Source of the DNA: Anodontia alba
Lineage: Eukaryota > Mollusca > Bivalvia > Lucinida > Lucinidae
Direction of reading: 5' to 3'
Assembly (NCBI GenBank): GCA_964016985.1
Contig: OZ024821.1
Span: 19,428,855 to 19,492,854 of the forward strand
DNA length: 64,000 nucleotides
A program made the translations under genes and the position numbers. The notes under the pieces were generated by a model. That model was not told the origin of the DNA. It did not search any database and saw only the letters and a program-made list of their open reading frames with translations. Positions 1 through 11,706 of this stretch are shown one piece after another. Numbering within the stretch: position 1 is the stretch's first letter; every line of letters starts with the position of its first letter.

Positions 1-244
1 CATAAGAAATGGATTTGCATTCTATATTCCTCGTGAACAGACTCAGTCAAACTGAACCTGATATTTCTGTTTTTGGTTACCTCTGTATCATCAAAGGATC
101 GATTTTATTAGACGTCGAAGCCCAATAACGTTCTTGTAACATAACCGATTTGCATAAATGTACCACCAAAATACTTTGCTTGAAAACTGCAGCACATATA
201 TCAAAAGGGTGTATAAAATATATCACATGAAAAAAAAGAGAAAA

Positions 245-425
245 CTTTAGAGTGTTGCGAAAAAGGCCCGTTCAAATCAGTAAGTTGCTATCGTTTTACT
301 TTTCGTTGTACTGACAAACACCAGGAGACAGGCTTAGCGTATGAAGTAAGAAACAAGGCATTTATATTGGCAAACTTGATGCATGACCGTATTGCCATTG
401 TTGAGAACACTGGCGTATAATTTCG
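245..425 (-). repeat. Diverged partial copy of the ACAAGGGG-ended MITE
   Basis: This stretch aligns in reverse orientation with 15120-15290: shared words include the 'gagaacac', 'accgtattg', 'caaggcat' and 'gcccgttcaaat' segments in the same order. The outer terminus is not recognisable here. The rest of 1-500 is AT-rich sequence in which I see no gene. Confidence 0.55.
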
Positions 426-504
426 TAATAGAGTATCAAAATATTGTGCTTGAGTGTTTTAAACGATGATAATACTTAAGTTTATCAACTCTGTATGTTC
501 AAAT

Positions 505-893
505 AGAATAGGGCCCTGTATCGCGCACCTGAGAGTCAGACATGACCCCTGGGTGGGGCATTTTTTACTCCAGGGCTGTAATTTGAACAAGTCAACTTGA
601 CACTTCCAATAAAGTTTCGAGTCAATTGGCCTATCTGTTCAGAAGTAGTGGATGGAAATAAATTTTCAAGATGGCAACCATGGTGGCCATCTTGGATTTA
701 CAGTCGGAACTATTTTAGCTCTTTTTGATCAACAAGTGACCCCGATACTTCCTTTTAAGTTTCAGGGCAATTGGCCTTTCTGTTAAGAAGTACTTCAAAT
801 TATATTTTCAAGACGGCTGCCATGACGGCCATCTTGGATTTCCAATCAGAATGATTTTACATTTTTGACCTACAAGTCACCCCTATACTTCCT
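505..893. repeat. 150-bp-type tandem array, block 1 (head plus about 2 units)
   Basis: It opens with a head like that at 17822 (GGGCCCTGTATCGCGCACCTGA) and continues with units containing TTTTCAAGATGGC, GGCCATCTTGGATTT and GATCTACAAGTCACCCC, the same unit as the large array at 17.9-20.3 kb. The block is cut at about 894 by the 3' part of a Penelope-like element and resumes at 1496. Confidence 0.7.
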
Positions 894-894
894 A

Positions 895-1495
895 CAAAAA
901 AAGGCAAGAGAAAAGTCCAGGGAGTGCCACAATCACAAAACGACAGCCCTTCCCAGACACCAAGAGGAAGAGGAAACCGACAAATCCAATCAAGCACAAA
1001 TCGAACAAACGTACGAAAAGCACTAAGATTAGCTCTTTCTTCCCCAAGCGAGGTAATCGCAATACTAAATGGACTGAAAAACACAAGAACAAAATGACAC
1101 ATGGTAAGACATACAACAAATCGCCTCGTAGAATAAACCACAAATCAACAAAGAGTAAGACTAACACCGGGACCACCGCCTTAGAGCGGTCAGTAGAGTA
1201 AACCACCGGGTGGGGCGGGGGGAGGGGGTTAAAGCACATTTACAGCTAGCTAACTTCACCCTGGGTCCCGATGCTACTCTTAATACAGAAATACATAAAA
1301 AATTCGGTTCGCACAAATGCTCCCAACTCAGTCAATGCATCAAAGCGAAAACATAAAAATCAAATTAATCACTATAATAAACAAAGACGAGTACTCATGG
1401 CTAATTCTACAGTATGCCAGAGTAAATGAAAACCAATAGTTGAACCACGGCGGGCCAAGCCAAAGACATATCGTCAAGCCCCAACCCACTGGTTA
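895..1495 (-). pseudogene. 3' fragment of a Penelope-like element (copy A)
   Basis: On the minus strand this matches the downstream part of the fuller element at 7487-9872: the shared sequence starts just after the end of the reverse transcriptase reading frame and runs to the same 3' terminus (GACTTTTCTCTTACC-type end). No reverse transcriptase sequence is retained, so it is a strongly 5'-truncated copy. It sits inside the 150-bp-type array, whose units continue on both sides, so it was inserted after the array formed. The two overlapping minus-strand reading frames here are untranslated-region sequence of the element, not genes. Confidence 0.8.
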
Positions 1496-1740
1496 AATTT
1501 TCGAGTCAACTGACCTTTCAGTTCAGGAGAAAAAGCGCAAAATAGTTTTTCAATATGGAAGTCATCTTTGATTTCCGATAAGAAAGATTTTAGCTATTTT
1601 TGATCTACAAGTTGCCCCGCTACCTCTTAACTATTTTAGCTTGTTTTGATCTTCAAGTCACCCTGATACTTCCTACTAAGTTTCGACTTAATTCGCCTTT
1701 CGGTTCAGGAGAACAAGTGCAAAATATAATTTGGTGCATA
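1496..1740. repeat. 150-bp-type tandem array, block 2
   Basis: It continues the array interrupted at 894, with recognisable 'ttttgatctacaagttgcccc' and 'ttcaggagaa' unit segments. The units are more diverged than those at 18-20 kb. The block ends where unrelated sequence begins near 1741. Confidence 0.65.
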
Positions 1741-2665
1741 TGTGTCACATGCATTAATTAAACGCAGTACCAATCTGGGGGAACACCTGTTATTTTAGTT
1801 AAGGAATTCCTACTGTAGTATATTTCTATTTATAGACAGAGTTTGATTGGTTAGGAATAAATTCCCGCCCGAATATAAGGGTTCTATGTTCGCCACTGTC
1901 TGTCTATACTATAAGGAGTCAACTGGCTGTCGAAGAATGGAGAACTCTATTTCAAATATTCACCCGGCCTTCCCACCCTAAATTTTGTGTGTTCATATAG
2001 AACGTGTGTTTAGGTGTTATTCATTGACAGATCAAGGAGACTGTTCATATCACATACAGGTTGGGACTTGAGAGAGCATAAAGTATAAATGTTTAAGGAA
2101 AAAACTTCTGGTGTCAAATATTGACAGAGCTTAATTTAAAAGGAATGAACTTGTGCTGTTTAACCTTGATATATTTCAATAGGGCGGTTTTAAGTTTTAT
2201 ACAATGGATTATGATGGGCATGTTGATATTTTGAGTATATTAGCAAGTTGTTCAGGTAGATGATATTGTTGTTTTTAAGATATTTGACGCTTGTAAATTG
2301 CATTCGGATTCACATTGCCACTTGTATATAGTGTACATAGTCTGAGCTGAAGGTCCGGCCAACATTAAAATAATTTTATTCAATTACAGTTTATGGTAAT
2401 TTATTTTTTCCGATGGTAGCTTGAGTGACCAGAACAAAAGTGTGCGTATGGCTTTCTTGATATACACAGTTGGGTCGTTAGACTTATCAGGTTGATTGGT
2501 CACATAGTCGAGTGACTAGTCAAGTTGACCAGCCTTAAAGTCATACAGTCGAAGTGACTGGTTGCGCATGGGCAGCAAAGGAACCAAAAGTCTTGGAAGA
2601 TGCGATCCCATGTAAATTGCGGCATTGCCTGTGAGCGGGATTGAAATAGTACAGTAAGTTTAATT
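1741..2665. other. Unclassified 0.9-kb insertion within the array
   Basis: Array units lie on both sides, so this stretch was probably inserted. It contains no long reading frame. An AT-rich start and a TATAAGG-like box near 1877 are compatible with a solo LTR, but I cannot define matching terminal dinucleotides, a primer-binding site or a target duplication, so no class is assigned. Confidence 0.35.
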
Positions 2666-3045
2666 TAAGGATTGCGGCCATGACGGCCTTTTTGGATTTC
2701 TAATTGGTACGATTTTAGCTACTTTTGATCTACAAGTTGCTTTTCGGTTCAGGAGAAGAAGAGCAAAATTGATTTTCAAGATGGCCACAATCTGCAAATT
2801 GCTCCGATACTCCCTACCAAGTTTTGAGTCAACTGGCCTTTCAATTCAGGAGGAGAAGCGCAAAAAAACTATTTCAGGATAGGGATATGGCGGCTAATTT
2901 CTAATCGGAACGAATTTAGCCAATTTTATCTACAAGTTGCCCCGATAATTTCCTACCAAGTTTCCAGTCAGTTCGCCTTTTGGTTCAGGCAAAGAGGAGC
3001 AAAATAGCTTTTCAAGATTGCTGCTATGGCGGCTATCTGGGGTAC
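2666..3045. repeat. 150-bp-type tandem array, block 3
   Basis: It resumes with the 'gcggccatgacggcc' segment, followed by two to three units of the same repeat as 1496-1740 and 17.9-20.3 kb, and ends at 'gctatggcggctatctgggg'. Confidence 0.65.
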
Positions 3046-3049
3046 ATAC

Positions 3050-3192
3050 GCTGAACTTATTCTTTTTTTTATTTCATCAAAACAACGAACATAATACTAA
3101 AAACGATTCACCGGTTTCAACGGGCCCTTTTCACAAAAATCTATAGTCTTTTTCACTGATCAATATGACGTAGGTTTGCCCCCTTGTATATA
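3050..3192 (-). repeat. Half copy of the ACAAGGGG-ended MITE
   Basis: The reverse complement corresponds to 14872-15005: it has the terminal ACAAGGGG, then ACCTACGTCAT, AAAGACTATAGATTTTTG and the GTTTTGATGAAA segment. Only one end of the element is present. Confidence 0.65.
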
Positions 3193-3314
3193 CTTTATTT
3201 TGAAGTATGTTACTTCTATCTTTCTAATGTCTTGGTAAGATACCGAACCAATAAATCGTACCAATGCAAATAGACACACACTCTGGTGCGCCATCAGTTA
3301 ACTCAGAACAAGTC

Positions 3315-3343
3315 TATAATAATAATAATAATAATAATAATAA
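3315..3343. repeat. (ATA)n microsatellite
   Basis: About nine perfect trinucleotide units. Confidence 0.95.
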
Positions 3344-3643
3344 AACAGGAGCTCAGACTTTAATTATTGATTTTATTTTCAGCAGCTCTCAGGACACGCG
3401 ATTCAAACAATAACTGCGAAACCTTACAGTTGTAAAACCATGTTTTACAATACGCTTTACAGTACAGTTTTCAGTTGCTCTGTTATTACTCATATCTGCT
3501 AAAAGTATTGTCTTCTTAATATATAATCGATTATCTTTATGTGGAATGGATATACTTCTCAAACTGTTTTGTTCCCCCCTGGAAAGGAGTCTTCTTTAAA
3601 AGGAATGAATTTATTCATAGGGGACACGGTATACAGGGAAAAC

Positions 3644-5615
3644 AAAGGTAAGAGAAAAGTCCATGGAGTGCCACAATCACAAACAGCAGCCCTTCCCAGA
3701 CACCAAGAGGAAGAGGAAACAGACAAAACCAAACAAGCACAAATCGAACAAACGTACGAAATGCACTAAGATTAGCTCTCTCTTCCCCAAGCTAGGTAAT
3801 CGCAATGCTAAAAGGACTGAAAAACACAAGAACAAAATAACACAAGGTAAGACATAAAACAAATCGCCTCGTAGAATAAACCACAAAGCAACAAAGAGTA
3901 AGACTAACACCGGGACCACCGCCTTAGAACAGTCAGTCGAGTAAACCACCGGGGGAGGTAAAGCACTTTTACAGCTAGCCAACTTCACTCTTGGTCCCGC
4001 TGCTACTCTTAATACAGAAATACATAAAAAAATCGGTTCGCACAAATGCTCCCAACTCAGTCAATGCATCAAAGCGAAAACATAAAAATCAAATTAATCA
4101 CTATAATAAACAAAGACGAGCACTCATGGCTAATTCTACTGTATGCTAGAGTAAATGAAAACCAATAGTTGAACCACGGCGGGCCAAGCCAAAGACATAT
4201 CGTCAAGCCCTAACTCAATGGTTAAAAGTTTACGAAGAGACCGTCGTTAAGTCTGAGGCCCGAACCGCCGTCGTGCAGTTAAAGAGTGATGCATAGCCAT
4301 CAACAATGATTGGGTTGATAACTAAGCATGCAGTCTGCCGCATAATATCCAGGCTAGAACTGATTCTTTTATAACGGTTAATTAATTTTCTGAATTGCTC
4401 CGAAACATAAGATATTTCCCACAATTTTTCTAAATCTGTACACTAAATCACCATAAAATTCTCTGGTTTCGATATATCTTGTTGCAGAAGTGTTTTCAGA
4501 CTGACGTTATAATTTTCCACCAAGGCACTGTGTCTGCGATAAAATTTCGAAAACGCCTTACGAAGTTTAAATAACGATAGCCCTGCCTAAGAAGTTTGGC
4601 AGTAAGGGCTTTATTACGGCAGTTAAAAGTCACTGAGATTTGAAGAAGCTCTGGCGAGTCTAATAAGTTGAGATGTGTATACCCCATATGAGGTATGCCG
4701 GGGAACATCGCCATCCAGAAAAGGGAAATTGACTATATCAAAATCAAAATCGTCCCGTTTATCATAAATTTTGATGGAAACTGTACCATTAGATATATAT
4801 AGATTCAATTCCAAAAAAGGTGCCTCGGTATCGGAAGAATTGGCTTTATTTAACTGGAGTTCAGTAGGGTATATGCGGTCCACCCACCATTTGGTCAAAG
4901 TAAATATTGGCAATATTTAATAAATCATCAAGGTATCTTGAAGTGGAATTGAAAGCCTCAATAATGTCAGCCTGATTTTCTCGTGAGAGAGACTTCATGA
5001 AATCTCTTTCATAACAAAACAGAAACAAATCTGCAACAAGAGGAGCTCAATTAGTTCCCATCGGAATACCAATAGTTTGCCTATAAAGTTCAGTTCCAAA
5101 TCTAATGAAAATATTATCCAAAAGATAAACACAAGGGATCACAGAAATTTTGACAAGACCATAAATTGTAATTCGTGTATATATCAGAAGTGAAAAAAGC
5201 ACGGTATTCGTTGGAAGCCAAATATTGGGTATTCTCCCTAATAAAACGTTCGGGTAATTAAATCATTAAGTTTATCTTTTATAAGATGGTAAGGTAACGT
5301 GGTATATAGTGTAGAAAAATCATATGTAGACAGTTTAGAAGCCTTAAAGTTTTTAAATTTAAATTTATAGAGAACTTCATTGAAATTATTAGTTGACCAA
5401 AATAGTTAATTTCGTCCCTTTCGTAAACTATATCATAGTATCTAATCCAATGTTTTTAACAGCAATAAGCGTGAAGTAAGCAGTTTGGACAAAGTGGTAG
5501 TCGTACATGAACTAGAATTTGCAATGAAACGTTCTTTATAAGGTCGTTTATGAAGTTTCGGTAACCAATATAACGTAGGACGTTTGTCTTGGTTTTCTTT
5601 AATACCCACTGCAAA
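3644..5615 (-). pseudogene. Penelope-like reverse transcriptase element (copy B, 5'-truncated)
   Basis: Reading from 5615 down to 3644, this copy carries the middle and C-terminal part of a Penelope-type reverse transcriptase and then the element's 3' region. Visible segments are the catalytic YLDD (4924-4935), the FLEL...YDKRDDFDFDIVNFP block and the C-terminal 'RQTACLVINPIIVDGY' block (4230-4424). Frames are broken near 4600-4720 and in several places above 4930. Homology to copy C stops near 5615, so the N-terminal PADK region is missing. It faces copy C head to head. Class assignment rests on motif order; it is a dead copy. Confidence 0.8.
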
Positions 5616-5778
5616 CTAATTCGCATCTAAATAGGATTCTATTTTTAAATGAAAATACATTCCGAAAAAATGAATTGATTTTGCTTTCAAAATCGAACGC
5701 GACTTAAGCCGGTGATAAGGAGCGTATGCAGACTCGCTAACTGCACTGATGTACATCAGCAGGAAAACGTGCATATAA

Positions 5779-5960
5779 TGCTGACCCCCTTAAACCCCAA
5801 TTTTATATAGTAAAACTGGGGTTTACAAGGGTATACATTATTTTTCTTATTTCTGCTAAAAAATATAGATTGTGTTGATACTCGTTAGAACCGCCTTATC
5901 TGAAAATTTTCATTCTTTTGGTGGTAAAATTTTCAGTATATTTACAAAGGATTGTTTTCG
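5779..5960 (+). mobile_element. Hairpin MITE (family 1), central arm deleted
   Basis: Left part (CCCCTTAAACCCCAATTTT, then GTATACATTATTTTTCTT) and right part (CTGAAAATTTTCATTCTTTT ... TTTTCGTAA) match the full copies at 32961 or 41297. The palindrome is cut: the sequence runs through one arm (ACTCGTTAGAACCGCC) and then jumps to the right half. Confidence 0.75.
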
Positions 5961-5994
5961 TAAAGTGAAGAGATTTAGCAAAACCGAGTCTCCC

Positions 5995-5997
<3 letters not shown>

Positions 5998-6068
<71 letters not shown>
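5998..6068. repeat. (GT)n microsatellite
   Basis: About 35 GT units. The apparent poly-Cys-Val and poly-Thr-His reading frames across it are artefacts of the dinucleotide repeat. Confidence 0.97.
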
Positions 6069-6071
<3 letters not shown>

Positions 6072-7041
6072 TTTCCAAAGGCAACCTTATAGATTTTGAT
6101 GTTATACATGGTAAAACCTGTCCTTAATTCTGATACAGTTTCAGCTACATACAATTATTTGCCCCTCTTCGAGTTTCCCTAACTCGCAAATTACTCAACA
6201 GAAAACATATAAAATATTTTTTTCAATATTATGATGAAACTAATCAGATGTTTTGAACAGAAATTTGAAACCAGAAAAAAAACGACTAGCTAAACCACGG
6301 TTAACCCTAATACAGACAATAAGGTCAGGACCAATCAATCTAGAAAATAAATCGGATAAAGCCGGTCATCATCATCTCTGTGCTTTTTTTGTATAGATAT
6401 ATTCCTGCGTAACGAATAGTAAATATTTTAAAACGTATTTTGAAATAAACAAGTTTTTTTTATCACGTAAACCGTTCTGTGTGTGGGTATTAAACTCAGT
6501 AGCAGTGATATGTATTCACAATGAAATTAAATTGATTAAAGATCAATTTTGTTTAAATAAAACAAACCAGTGACGCAATAAAATAGTACACTGTATGAAA
6601 GGTTTTCTGCCGATCTACTTAAACAATTTATTTTGTGTTTGAATGCATGTCAGTTTTGAATTGGTTTAGAAACTTTATATATGACCTTTAACATTTGATG
6701 TAGAAGTATCTTCATTGAAATATATTAAAATTAGTTAGTCGTCATCTGAAAGCAAGGAAAAATGAAGAATGTATTTAAGGGGTATGACTTCAACAGTTTC
6801 AAAATGGTCGATGCCTTTTTTACTCTAAAAGACAGGCATTGGCCCCTTCGGAGAAAATTCTGTTCTTTTGGAGTTTTCGGTTTTTAAGCAGGGCCTTGAT
6901 GTGTACGAAAATAAACAGGAAGTGCGTAACTAATTCTATAATGCCTTCCAAGTTAAATCTGGCGAAAAGTCTAACAAATTTATCCAGACCCCTTAAACAT
7001 TAAGTGTTACAAATGTCTTAAAGAACAAACCTAACACTTAC
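6069..7041. other. AT-rich stretch without a recognisable gene
   Basis: I see no coding exon. 6820-7000 resembles, weakly, the interspersed repeat best seen at 39535-39715 (an 'aaacaggaagt' segment and a closing 'tttatccagaccccttaa'). Confidence 0.4.
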
Positions 7042-7187
7042 TTTTTTTTCTCAAAATTAGGAAGTATGGTGACATAGAATTGTCGAACACTCGAAAAATA
7101 GCAGCATCAATGGAAGGAAAAGTCAAAGCGAATTTGGAATCCCTGGGAATTGGCTGCTTTTGTCTGGCACGAGCATCCCGTACACCA
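7042..7187 (-). CDS. Candidate internal exon of an unidentified host gene
   Basis: On the minus strand a pyrimidine-containing acceptor (GGTTTCTAG) is followed by 146 bases with one open frame of 48 codons and then a good donor (GTAAGTG). The peptide contains RDARARQKQPIPRDSKF and ends FLILRKK. The exon would enter with one base of a split codon and leave in phase 1. I do not recognise the protein, and no partner exon was found nearby. It could also be a chance frame. Confidence 0.3.
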
Positions 7188-7486
7188 CTAGAAACCATTT
7201 GTAAGCAAATTAAATACATTGATAAAAATACGTAAGTACATACTAAAGTAAGTATCAGCACACTTTTGGCAAACGGTAGAGTGTAACGGTAAAACCGGTC
7301 TTGAAATGTTCAAAATATCATATATATTAACACTGTATGACCATTTTTAAAAGAATTAAAACTAATACTAATACAATATCTGACTCCAGTAGCACTAGTG
7401 TAATGTTATTATTACAGAAATCGACAACGTATACTTGAAAATAATTGAATTCAAATCACCCATGGGAATAAAAAAATGTAACTGAG

Positions 7487-9872
7487 ACCGCGAACTTGTC
7501 GGGAAACAATTGCCAGTGCTTTAAATGATTATTGTACGCGTTGGTGTAAACGAGAGCATGTTGAGTCTAATGCTTTAAATAATTGGAAATTAAAGATTTT
7601 AAAGATCATTGATGAACGTGTGTTATTTTACTCTAATAACCTTGATCTTCTCCCTCCTAAGCCTAAATTATCTTTTCGATATTTGAAACAAGGTATCCAA
7701 GAATTTCATAGGAAGTATGTTTTGGCTCCAGCTGATAAAGCTGCTAATAATGTTGTTGTTGTGTGACGACTTTATTATATCAATACTCTAATACAAGAAC
7801 TTGGTAGTACCAAAACATATGAACGGATTTCTACTGACGAGAGATCTATTGTTAATACCCATTCTATCGATATTACTGCTAAGTTTGCAGTGAGTATTAA
7901 AGAAAAGCAAGACAGACTTCCTACGTTATATAGGTTACCGAAACTTCATAAACGACCTTATAAAGCACGTTTCATTGCTAATTCTAGTTCATGTACGACT
8001 ACTAATTTATCCAAACTGCTAACTTCATGCCTTACTGCTGTTAAAAAACATTGGATTAGATACTAAGATACAGTTTACGAAAGGGACGGAATTAACTATT
8101 TTTGATCAATTAAAAATTCTAATGATGTTCTCAATAAATTTAAATCTAAAAACTTTCAGGCTTCTAAATTGTCTACATATCATTTTTCTACACTGTATAC
8201 TACGTTACCTCATCATCTTATAAAAGATAAACTTATTGATTTAATTAACCGAACGTTTATTCGGGAGAATACCTAATATTTGGCCTGCAACGAAGAATGT
8301 GCTTTTTTCACTTCTGATGTATATAATAATCACAATTTATGGTCGTGTCAAAAAGTCTGTGATGCCCTTGTTTATCTTTTGGATAATATTTTTATTAGAT
8401 TTGGAACTAAACTTTATAGGCAAACTATTGGTATTCCGATGGGAACTAATTGTGTTCCTCTTGTTGCAGATTTGTTTCTTTTTTGTTATGAGAGAGATTT
8501 CATGAAGTCTCTCTCACGTGAAAATCAGGCTGACATTATTGAGGCTTTCAATTTAACTTCAAGATACCTTGATGATTTATTAAATATTGACAATATTTAC
8601 TTTGACCAAGTGGTGGACCGGATATACCCTACGGAACTCCAATTAAATAGAGCAAATTCTTCCGATACCGAGGCACCTTTTTTGGATTTGAAACTATGTA
8701 TTTCTAATGGTACGGTTTCCACCAAAATTTATGATAAACGAGACGATTTTGATTTTGATATAGTCAATTTCCCTTTTCTGGATGGCGATGTCCCCCGGCG
8801 TACCTCATATGGGGTATACATATCACAACTTATTAGATTCGCCAGAGCTTCTTCAAATCTTAATGACTTTAACTACCGTAATAAAGCCCTTACTGCCGTA
8901 ATAAAGCCCTTACTGCCAAACTTCTTAGGCAGGGCTATCGTTATTTTAAACTTCGTAAGGCGTTTTCGAAATTTTATCGCAGACACAGTGCCTTGTTAGA
9001 AAAATATAGCGTCAGTCTGAAAACACTTCTGCAACAAGATATATCGGAACCAGAATTTTACAGTGACTTAGTGTACAGATTTAGAAAAATTGTAGGTAAA
9101 TCTAACTTTTCGGAGCAATTCAGAAAACTTATTAACCGTTATAAAAGAATTGGCTATAGCCTGGATATTATGCGGCAGACTGCATGCCTAGTTGTCAACC
9201 CAATCATTGTTGATGGCTATACTTCACTCTTTTACTGCACGACGGTGGTTCGGGCCTCAGACTTAACGACGGTCTCTTCGTAAACTTTTAACCATTGAGT
9301 TAGGGCTTGACGATATGTCTTTGGCTTGGCCCGCCGTAGTTCAACTATTGGTTTTCATTTACTCTGGCATACAGTAGAATTAGTCATGAGTACTCGTCTT
9401 TGTTTATTATAGTGATTAATTTGATTTTTGTGTTTTCGCTTTGATGCATTGACTGAGTTGGGAGCCTTTATGCGAACCGAATTTTTATGTGTTTCTATAT
9501 CAAGAGTAGCATCGGGACCCAGGGTGAAGTTAGCTAGCTGTAAAAGTGCTTTAAACTCCCCGGTGGTTTACTCTACTGACCGCTCTAAGGCGGTGGTCCC
9601 GGTGTTAGTCTTACTCTTTGTTGCTTTGTGGTTTATTCTACGAGGCGATTTGTTGTATGTCTTTCCATGTGTCATTTTGTTCTTGTGTTTTTCAGTCCTT
9701 TTAGTATTGCGATTACCTCGCTTGGAGAAGAGAGAGCTAATCTTAGTGCTTTTCGTACGTTTGTTCGATTTGTGCTTGTTTGGATTTGTCGGTTTCCTCT
9801 TCCTCTTGGGGTCTGGGAAGGGCTGCGGTTTGTGATTGTGGCACTCCCTGGACTTTTCTCTTACCTTTTATA
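7487..9872 (+). pseudogene. Penelope-like reverse transcriptase element (copy C, most complete)
   Basis: The conceptual protein runs in Penelope order. It has a KYVLAPADKAANN block near 7710-7750 (PADKG-type motif) and LPTLYRLPKLHKRPYKARF near 7918-7970 (YGLPKIHK-type motif). An IPMGTNCVPLVADLF block lies at 8431-8477 and the catalytic YLDD at 8565-8576, followed by the YDKRDDFDF block and the C-terminal ACLVVNPIIVDGY block ending near 9283. These motifs are typical of Penelope-like retroelements. No GIY-YIG endonuclease is visible. The frame is broken by stops at about 7764, 8064 and 8274, by frameshifts, and by a 21-bp tandem duplication near 8877-8918. About 590 bases of noncoding 3' region follow, shared with copies A and B. 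Confidence 0.82.
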
Positions 9873-10470
9873 GTATCTGCAATTTTGTCTGTCAGTTTTA
9901 GAATGAAGTCTACTGAGTCGAATGGATGAATACCGGTCGTCTTTGGCAGACACGTACCTAAAAATATTTGTTGTTATATTTCCCATTTAATACTGTAAGG
10001 TCGTGCAATCAAATGTTACCTTGTTGGTATGTCTATTTGCTTTCTTTACTGCTACGATTGTCTTTTATACTTGGATAATATTGATCTATCACACGAAACA
10101 GGCAGGTTAGGCTATGCACTGTTTGCAATCGGCCAACACGTATAAGAAGAATAGATATATTTTTAAGAGAGGCCAATCTGTCAAAACTGGTTTTGTCTTC
10201 CTTCTGAAAGGAATCTACTCCATATGAGAGCAAGTTTTTGTTTTGAAAGTAGGCCCGTTTCAGAAGGGGCTAGATGTGAAGGATAGTCATCAGGAAGTCA
10301 TAAAAGTTGTTATAGTTCCTTTGTAAAAATAAAACAGTCGCAAATACATCAGGCCCACTTGACACATCACCGAATGGACAAAACTGACTTGTTTATGTTT
10401 CAGGGTATGATAGGGGTTCAGATATTTAAATAAATAAGGTTCTTGAAAAAAAATAGTATACTTCTTGGAA
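9873..10470. other. Unassigned sequence with one diverged interspersed repeat
   Basis: No gene is apparent. 10190-10320 carries the 'ccttctgaaaggaatctactcc' and 'cagaaggggc' segments of the repeat best preserved at 39535-39715. Confidence 0.4.
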
Positions 10471-10474
10471 AGGA

Positions 10475-10880
10475 AGTTCCACAGTCACATAACATAGCAT
10501 GTCAATAACACCAGGAGAAAGAGTTAATAAACTAGGACGGACAGCACAAACGTTACAAACCAATAAAAGGCAAAGTCAGTAGTTCCAGTTTCACCCAAAC
10601 GAGGTAATACAATGCCAGGCAGGAGCCACAAATCACAAGAATGAGACAACAAATAGAACAAAACATGAAGCATTTCCGCATCAGGCAGACACAAGATCCC
10701 CCACAAAGATCGAACAACACAAGAGCAAATTCTTTAAAATGGGCTGAAGTAAACACTACAGTTGGGTTTAAATCAATTTTACTGATGCCAAATCTTCACA
10801 CTAAAACATACAAAATAATTATTTGGCTCGCATAAATGCCTCCCTAACTCAACCAATCAATTCGGAAGATAGCAGTTTTT
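10475..10880 (-). repeat. Diverged relative of the Penelope-like 3' region (type 2)
   Basis: The order of landmarks matches the 3' regions of copies A-C on the minus strand: a 'ttccacagtcaca' end, an 'acccaaacgaggtaat' segment, a 'gaagtaaacactac..ttgggtttaaatcaattttactg' segment and a 'ctcgcataaatgcctccctaactcaa' segment. Identity is too low for the same subfamily, and there is no reverse transcriptase. Confidence 0.5.
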
Positions 10881-11042
10881 TTTTCAAGTGACTGTTCCTT
10901 ATAAATTTTTAACCAAATTTCCCTGATCATCGCCTTCCTTTCTATTCTAATCCTGGCTTTCATTGTGGGATCATAAGATGTAGTGATAGTGTCGGAAATA
11001 TTGCAGTCAAACTGGTAAAGAAGCTCTCCTGGAACAACAACA

Positions 11043-11173
11043 AGGCGGTTCTAACAAGTAACAATCTATGTTTTGAGCAAAAATATGAAAAATATCAGAA
11101 CTTTTTATCTGAAAAATTTCCTTTTTTGGTTGTAAAATTTTCAATATATTTGAATAGGCGCGTTTTCGTAATG
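11043..11173 (+). mobile_element. Right half of a family-1 hairpin MITE
   Basis: It starts at the middle of the palindrome (GGCGGTTCTAAC) and runs to the normal right end (TTGAATAGGCGCGTTTTCGTAATG). The left half is absent. Confidence 0.8.
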
Positions 11174-11189
11174 AAACAGCACTCTCTTC

Positions 11190-11560
11190 CTCAACGAGAT
11201 GATCACAATGTCAGAAAGGACCCACGAAACACAACAATAAGACAACAAACAGGACACAAACACGAAAAAAGGCTCTAGGTTCCTCAGCCCTTTAATCACA
11301 ATGCCAGACAGGGCCCATCAAACACAACAGGAATACATTAAACAGGCTCAAAATGATAACAATCCCGCAACAAACTCCCGCAAAAGTCCCACAAAGAACG
11401 AACAATAACAGAACCAATGCCTTACAACGGTCAGTAGTAAACACTATTGGGGATTTAAATCTATTTTACTGGTACCTAAACTATACCCTAAGTCCAAATA
11501 TTGTCCATAACGCATACAAACCAAACTAAAGACTACGGAAAAAAAGAAAGAAAGTAGGGA
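11190..11560 (-). repeat. Diverged relative of the Penelope-like 3' region (type 3)
   Basis: It holds the same landmark order as 10475-10880: 'cctcaacgagatgatcacaat', then 'accaatgccttacaacggtcagtagtaaacactattggggatttaaatc'. The segment 'gatnatcacaatgncag' occurs twice (about 11200 and 11295), suggesting a partial duplication. Confidence 0.45.
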
Positions 11561-11706
11561 ACACTCGAAAGTCGCCGCAGTGCGAACTTCAGAACAAAAA
11601 TACACCAAATACAAAACCATACCAGAAAGCAACTTGAGCAGCGCGGGTGACCATAATGTTAGAATGCAAAGCATTTTATATTTACAGCTGGTGTTGTTGG
11701 TATTAG

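Noticed and set aside
3539..4045. Small proteins over the Penelope-like 3' regions (also 892-1239, 9428-9873)
   Set aside because: They are frames in the noncoding 3' region; the equivalent frames differ between copies and show no conserved codons.
5735..5790. Hammerhead ribozyme near the Penelope-like copy B
   Set aside because: CTGATGT and GAAAA words are present, but the conserved CTGATGA core and the pairing of stems do not fit.
5872..6099. Protein from the Cys-Val repeat frame
   Set aside because: It is translation of a (GT)n microsatellite.
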